From Chamaelirium japonicum (taxonomy: Eukaryota > Streptophyta > Magnoliopsida > Liliales > Melanthiaceae), in contig CANTAL010000021.1 in NCBI GenBank assembly GCA_947650365.1, forward strand, positions 1,116,001 through 1,180,000: a stretch of DNA of 64,000 bases. Reading direction: 5' to 3'. Below, one piece after another: positions 59,256-64,000 of this stretch. The first letter of the stretch is position 1; each line of letters begins with the position of its first letter. A program made the position numbers and the translations under genes. The notes beneath the pieces are model-generated. The model did no database searches. It was not told the origin of the DNA and saw only the letters and a program-made list of their open reading frames with translations.

Positions 59256-59395
59256 CAAGACTATCTCCTTGGACTTCGCCGAATGCCGAGGCAGAGAGCG
59301 TGTCTCGGACTTTGCATTCGAGTGCCAAGGCTTCTCCTTGGGCTTCGCCGAATGCCGAGGCAGCGAGTGTGCCTCGGACTTTGCGGATATGTAAC
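59256..59395. repeat. Second GCCGAGG / CTCGGACTTTG block
   Basis: Two near-identical ~70-bp units (CGAATGCCGAGGCAGAGAGC at 59,280; CGAATGCCGAGGCAGCGAGT at 59,349), each followed by CTCGGACTTTGC. Confidence 0.75.
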
Positions 59396-59820
59396 ATATA
59401 CCTTTGCCTATCACCTCGTTGTAGTCTTCAAGTGAGCCCTTTAGTTTCGAACCTCACCCCCAATGTAGGGATTGGAGGAGAGTCAGACTTGAGAGGCTTA
59501 GGATATCGATGGGAGATATCGACGATGGATTGTCTAGAAAGAGTGGGTTGTTGGATTGAAGTTGAGCCGTCGACTCATTGAATAAGTTTCGGGTCGAAAC
59601 TGATGTCGTTGTGAGTAACTTCCCTCTGGATGATCCTGATAGTCTTTGCCATTCAGTGAAAGCGGAGGAAGCAACCAGATCGCTCAAGTCCATTCGGTTG
59701 TCTGCTCAACCGAGGGAGCTGAGAAGTTTGACTTTGAAGATCAGTTGTCTGCTCAACCGATCCGATGTTGTCATCGAGTGCCTTGAGCTTTTTGAACGGA
59801 TCCCACAGACGGCGCCAAAC
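59396..59820 (-). other. Leader and primer-binding region of the nested element
   Basis: The minus strand from 59,820 reads GTTTGGCGCCGTCTGTGGGA directly after the LTR: a TGGCGCC-type primer-binding region as in plant Tat/Athila-like elements. The first ~120 bp of the leader (with GAGCAGACAACTGATCTTCA) match the leader of the outer element. From there the two elements share nothing I can see. Confidence 0.75.
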
Positions 59821-60729
59821 TGTGGGGGAAAATCTTCATGCCGACCCGAAGACCTCGCCTCACCAGTCAATTGAAGGTTCGAGTTGAAGATCGTTGATTG
59901 ATCTGTCAATTGGAGTTGAAGTTACTTCTTTCGATATGTAAACAGAGAGGCAATCAGAGAGAGAGTTTGACACAAGAGATGTGATCTCGGAGTTCAGCCG
60001 AAGCCTACGTCTCCGTGCTATAGGGAGCAACCCGAATTCACTAACACTTCACTTGAAGTGACCTCGACAGGCCGAGTGTCACTGAAATCTCTTTGACCTC
60101 TCCAAGGACAAGAAGAAGAAGATCAAAGAGTTAGAAATTTCTGGGTTCTGGTTTCTGAAATAGATATCAACTGATGGCACTGATCTATTATCAGAGCTCT
60201 GGTTTTGGTTCTGGAATTTCGGATTTCGGATCTGAGTTTCGATCCCTCCACCTCCTGAAGGCTCTGCTATTTATAGGATTCTCTGGTGGTAAATGGCGGT
60301 TTTCTACTGTCGTATCTGGGGATCCTCCAGGTAAGGCTGGTGGGTCCCGCTGTTGTCTTCGGGGGCCCACCAGGCAGGGCTGGTGGGTCCCGCTGTTGTC
60401 TTCGGGGGCCCACCAGGCAGGGCCGGTGGGTCCCGCTGTAGTCTTCGGGCGCCCACCAGGCAGGGCCGGTGGGTCCCGCTGTAGTCTTCGGGCGCCCACC
60501 AGGTAGGGCCGGTGGGTCCCGCTGTAGTCTCCGGGGGCCCATCAGGCAGGGCCGGTGGGTCCCGCTGTAGTCTCCGGGGGCCCACCAGGCAGGGCCGGTG
60601 GGTCCCGCTGTAGTCTTCGGGGGCCCACCAGGCAGGGCCGGTGGGTCCCGCTGTAGTCTTCGGGGGCCCACCAGGCAGGGCCGGTGGGTCCTGCTGTTTG
60701 CAGACTTCTTGCCAAAATTTGCACCCACA
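59821..60729 (-). repeat. 5' LTR of the nested element (909 bp)
   Basis: Same ends, length and minisatellite order as the LTR at 53,658-54,566. TATA box on the minus strand at 60,268-60,275; minisatellite at about 60,339-60,700. Confidence 0.9.
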
Positions 60730-60734
60730 GCCCC

Positions 60735-62470
60735 CGAGATGGGGGTTCGTTCAGGGAGTGGGAGATCTGTCGATCGACCTATCGCCCATCCTGCGCGACA
60801 ATCGGTTGGGCAAACTGCACCCACTCCTACTGAAGACCCTCCATCGACCTACCAAATCTCTGCGGTCGACTTCCAACTGCTCCAATTGGCGAAGCAAAAC
60901 GCCACCCTCACCGCTGAGAGGGATGCTCTGAAGAAAGCAGCTTCCGAGGCTGGAATCGCTCTACCTATTCCCTCTACAAGTAAGAGGGTCGATCTTCCTC
61001 GACATTCAATTCACTCTGAGCAACGGAGGTCAATGGGCACTGCTGCCCTCGAGAGGATCCGACGCGACCCAACTCCCTCTGCTGCCCCCTGGAAGCAGAG
61101 TGTTTGGGATCGCCTTGACGACGAGTCTTCCCAATCGTCTTCTGGCCGCAACTGCGACAAGAGGGCACCTTCAAAGCTCAATATACCAAGGAAGCACCAA
61201 ATGAAAGGCACTCCTTCAAAAAGTAGAGCCTCCCCTTCCATTCCACTTCAACGTGGGCTTGGATCGGACCTCAGACATCGACTTCAACCGGCAAATACTT
61301 CAATGCCAGAGCAAGACCTTGCGATCTTGCCTCTTGACCCACCTCTAGGTCGAGGACACGGTCGTAGGGATGGTTACTCCTCTGCCGGGCCTCTACATCG
61401 AAGTCTCTTTGAGACAACATTTCCAAGGGGATGGAGAACTCCTATCCTCGCCAAATTCAACTGCATCAGAGGAGATCCCACTCTCCATATACTTGCCTTC
61501 AAGCAAGCCCTAACGCCGCACGAAGAAGAAAACAACGTGCTCTGCCGTACCTTTGCAGGAAGTCTCGATGAACCGTCACTCGACTGGTATCACAATCTTC
61601 GAGCTGGGTCCATCACCCAGTTCGATGTTTTGGCAAACCTATTCGTGCAGCACTATCAACTCAATCTGAAGCCTGAGAAGAAGCTCGACTCTCTATATCG
61701 GCTAAGGATGGGTGCCGACGAGACTCTCCGCAGCTTCACAAGGAGATTTCGCAACGAGCATGCTGCTCTCTCTGGAAGACATCTAGATGATGAAGCCATC
61801 ATGTTGGCTTTCCAGAACGCCCTCCGCTTCGATCTACACATCTACAACGACTTCATCCGCAATCCCCCTCCTTCTCTTGGAGCTATGTTCGATCGAATCC
61901 AGAGAGAGATCGAGGTTGAAGATAATCAAGTCGCTCGAAAAGGGCGAGAAACAAAGCGAAGACCGGTGGAGAGAGAAGCTCCTAAGTATGCTGCCAAAGC
62001 CCACAATGCTGAAGCAGCAGCCCCTCCCACCAACAAACGATCAAAGAATGATGGGCGTCGATCTCCAACGAAGACCACTTTCACCGAGTGGAATTTACCT
62101 GTTGAACAGATCCTTGACCGCATTCAACACGAGGAGTTCATTCGAAGGCCCAATCCTCTTCAGCCAAACTCAAAATTTACAGCTGATAAAACAGTGTATT
62201 GTGACTTCCACCGAAGTCACGGCCACTCCACTGATCGGTGCTTTCGGCTGAAGTTCCATCTTGAAGACCTATTGCGAGAAGGCCATCTTCAAGAGTTCGT
62301 CAAAGTCGGACAAGATCAACGTCGAGCCTCTGCAAAGGGAAAAGAAGTTTGTTGGGTCCATCAAATCTCCTCCAACCGGCGACCTATCTCTGTGAATGCC
62401 AATGTCTTTGGTATCCATGGAACATTGCACAATCAAGCTTTGACCGGGAAGGAAGTGGATCGGCAGGTTT
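60735..62470 (+). pseudogene. Main part of gag, outer Tat element (fossil)
   Basis: Gag forms the structural core of the particle. Seen in order: a short coiled-coil-like segment (QLLQLAKQNATLTAERDAL, near 60,870-60,930); a basic, Ser/Pro-rich region; the retrotransposon gag domain (about 61,390-61,900) with FPRGWRTPILAKFN, LDWYHNLRAGSITQFD and LRSFTRRFRNE; a Lys/Arg-rich linker; LPVEQILDRIQHEEFIRRP; and a zinc-knuckle-like YCDFHRSHGHSTDRCF near 62,196-62,245, followed by LEDLLREGHLQEFV, the usual Tat gag ending. Codon use is GC-richer than the array. Boundaries are rounded. An open frame also runs back through the nested LTR by chance; that portion is not gag. Confidence 0.88.
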
Positions 62471-62539
62471 GACGCATCTTCCACGTTCGTTCTGCTGCGA
62501 ACAAGGAGGATACTTGGATCGAGAAGCCCATCGAGAGTT

Positions 62540-63085
62540 TGGCTTGGCCCTCTATCGTCTTTAACGACTCCGACCTTCAAGGAGTTCAAACTCCCCATCG
62601 AGACCCCCTGGTCTTGAAACTCCTCATCGACGGAAGCACCGTCAACCGGATCCTCATCGACACCGGGAGTTCCATCGACATTATGTTCTCAGACTGCTTC
62701 AAACGTCTGGGATATAAATATCAAAGTCTTGACGTCGTCCCGACCGTGATCACTGGCTTCAATGGCGAACAAAGCATCACGGTGGGTGAGTCGAGATTCA
62801 CTCTCGACCTCAGCCGAGAGACTCGAGTCTCGGTCAGGTTTGCAATTGTCGAAGGAGTATCCAGCTACAACGCCATCCTCGGGCGACCATTCCTCCACCA
62901 GATCAATGCCATCTCCTCTTCTTATCATCAACTACTCAAGTTTGAAACGGGAGAAGGTATTGTCTGCATTCGAGGTGATCAGCAAGCTGGAAGGTCTTGT
63001 GAGGCTGCTGCGGCTAAGACAGATCGAAAGATCAACATTGCTCCTCCAAAGCGGCCACGAGATGAAGATGGTCCCTCTTCCAAAT
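62540..63085 (+). pseudogene. Aspartic protease region, outer Tat element (fossil)
   Basis: The retropepsin-like enzyme that matures the polyprotein. LIDGSTVNRILIDTGSSIDI (about 62,610-62,690) is the active-site region with the DTGSS motif. Further on YNAILGRPFLHQINAISSSY is the typical C-terminal ILGRP motif of plant Ty3/gypsy proteases. It follows gag and precedes reverse transcriptase, the standard gag-PR-RT order. The end is rounded; the tail is a charged linker. Confidence 0.88.
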
Positions 63086-63089
63086 AGCA

Positions 63090-64000
63090 ATCAAAGGAGA
63101 TTCCACTGACCAAACCTCCACCAATCGGATGGGAAGCATCACCTTCAATTGAAGAAATCATCCCAATCAACATAGGCAGCGGAGATCTCCCTCGACAAAC
63201 TTTCATTGGTACCGGTCTTAGCGACGCAGAAGCGCAAGACATGGTGTCCTTCCTCCAGTCCAATATCGACGTCTTCGCTTGGTGTTTCGAAGACATGCCT
63301 GGCATCAACCCAGATGACGCTTGTCACCGACTTGCTATCAAAGAAGAAATTAAGCCTGTCAAGCAAAAGCCACGCACCATTCGACCAGAGCTACAAGTTG
63401 CTGTGCAAGAAGAAATCACCAAGCTACTCGCAGCAGGCTTCATCCGTGAAGTAGAGTATCCTACCTGGATCTCTAACAGAGTTGCTGTTCCAAAGAAGAA
63501 TGGGAAGGTCAGAGTCTGCATCGACTTCACCAATCTCAACAAGGCTTGTCCCAAAGACCCATTCCCCATGCCAAGGATAGATAGACTCGTCGATGCCACT
63601 GCTGGCCACGAGCTATTGTCTTTCATGGATGGGTACTCTGGATACAATCAAATTCCTCTTCACGCTGATGATCAAGAGAAGACATGTTTTGTGACTAGCC
63701 GAGGTCTCTACTGCTACAATGTCATGCCATTCGGCCTCAAGAATGCTGGTTCCACCTATCAAAGGTTAGTCACAAAGATGTTCGAAGACCAGATCGGTCG
63801 CAATATTGAAGTCTATGTCGATGATCTCCTCACCAAGAGCTCCACTCGGGAAAGGCATCTATCCGATCTGGCTGAAACTTTTCAAGTTCTTCGAAAATAT
63901 CGTATGAAGCTCAATCCGGCCAAGTGCGCTTTCGGAGTTCAATCTGGCAAATTCCTGGGTCATCTTGTGACCAGGAGGGGTATTGAAGCCAATCCCGATC
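63090..64000 (+). pseudogene. Reverse transcriptase region, outer Tat element, cut by the window end (fossil)
   Basis: After a linker with SNIDVFAWCFEDMPGINPD (the usual segment before the polymerase domain) come IKPVKQKPRTIRPELQ, WISNRVAVPKKNGKVRVCID, LNKACPKDPFPMPRIDRLVD, FMDGYSGYNQIPLH, YCYNVMPFGLKNAGSTYQRL and the catalytic YVDD at 63,814-63,825, then KCAFGVQSGKFLGHLVTRRG. Motif order and spacing are normal for Ty3/gypsy polymerases and the sequence is Tat-like. The thumb, RNase H and integrase lie outside the window. Confidence 0.93.

Larger units (their letters stand above)
53658..60729 (-). mobile_element. Non-autonomous LTR retrotransposon nested in gag, minus strand, structurally complete
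   Basis: 7.07 kb with two 909-bp LTRs, a 5-bp target duplication, a polypurine tract next to the left LTR and a primer-binding region next to the right LTR, so it reads right to left. The 5.25-kb interior shows no gag, protease, reverse transcriptase or integrase in any frame and is filled with tandem repeats, as in LARD-type elements. LTR and leader belong to the same family as the outer Tat element, which suggests mobilisation by such an autonomous relative. About 19 differences between the LTRs (roughly 2.1%, counted by eye) give about 0.8 million years if a grass rate of 1.3e-8 per site per year applies. Confidence 0.88.
53653..60734. repeat. Target-site duplication GCCCC around the nested element
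   Basis: GCCCC at 53,653-53,657 directly before TGTGGG and GCCCC at 60,730-60,734 directly after CCCACA. Five bases is the normal target duplication of Ty3/gypsy integrases, and it proves that the two LTRs arrived as one unit. Confidence 0.88.
52675..64000 (+). mobile_element. Tat-lineage Ty3/gypsy LTR retrotransposon, plus strand, right end outside the window
   Basis: Order seen: 5' LTR, primer-binding region, leader, start of gag, nested element, rest of gag, protease, reverse transcriptase. The reverse transcriptase wording (LNKACPKDPFPMPRID, FMDGYSGYNQIPLH, VYVDDLLTKS) and the gag C-terminus are typical of the Tat/Retand branch of plant Ty3/gypsy elements. RNase H, integrase and the 3' LTR lie beyond the window. 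It is a fossil: the visible coding part carries the nested insertion and about two other interruptions. Its age cannot be taken from LTR divergence because only one LTR is visible; it is older than the nested element and younger than the array module it splits. Confidence 0.92.

Noticed and set aside
57389-59874. Possible host gene in the interior of the nested element
   Set aside because: Frames of 60-131 codons lie on both strands, overlap, include tandem-repeat sequence and show no recognisable domain. LTRs and target duplication show that the interval is element interior.
60598-60734. Start of the 624-codon frame at 60,598 as the true gag start
   Set aside because: This part lies inside the nested LTR minisatellite and joins gag by chance. 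The gag start belongs near 53,542, before the nested insertion.

Overview
The window looks like repetitive nuclear DNA of a flowering plant, possibly a monocot (weakly supported). The evidence is a Tat-type Ty3/gypsy retrotransposon with plant-style gag, protease and reverse transcriptase, and long AT-rich repeat arrays. I find no host protein-coding gene, rRNA, tRNA or CRISPR array.

Region 1 (1-52,674) is one continuous, strongly AT-biased repeat field. It is built from diverged copies of a module of about 355 bp and its shortened forms, in both orientations; by eye there are roughly 120 leader copies, slightly more on + than on -. Read forward, a full module carries a telo-box (TTAGGGTTT), an AGGCCCTAA block, a TATA box in CTATAAATAATATACGACC, a conserved leader (ACACGTTATCAGCACGA) followed at once by an ATG, a purine-rich tract, and a constant tail ending in CTCCACTT. 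The tail continues in only a few alternative ways, so the field reads as a mosaic with a small grammar. Inserted in it are AT-rich modules of about 950 bp and short fold-back elements. Above this level are larger duplications: a direct pair at 15.6 and 19.3 kb; a tandem pair of about 5 kb (21.49 and 26.94 kb) with a partial third copy at 43.4 kb; an imperfect palindrome with arms of about 5.5 kb (24.04-29.69 and 32.71-38.13 kb); and a direct repeat of the first 2.1 kb of the window at the far end of the field (50.5-52.67 kb).

Region 2 (52,675 to the window end) is a plus-strand Tat-lineage Ty3/gypsy element inserted into the last array module: 5' LTR, primer-binding region, gag, protease and reverse transcriptase, running off the right edge. 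It is a fossil: the visible coding part carries one large nested insertion and about two other interruptions.

Region 3 (53,658-60,729, inside region 2) is a complete minus-strand non-autonomous LTR element. It has two 909-bp LTRs, a 5-bp target duplication (GCCCC), a polypurine tract and a primer-binding region, but no recognisable gag or pol. Its LTR and leader belong to the same family as those of its host element. Its interior is filled with tandem repeats, including a tract dense in the palindrome TTGACCGATCGGTCAA. About 19 differences between its LTRs (about 2%) suggest an insertion younger than about 1 million years if a grass-like rate applies.

Relative order that can be read: array growth and tandem duplication, then the large inverted duplication; and, separately, array, then outer Tat element, then nested element.
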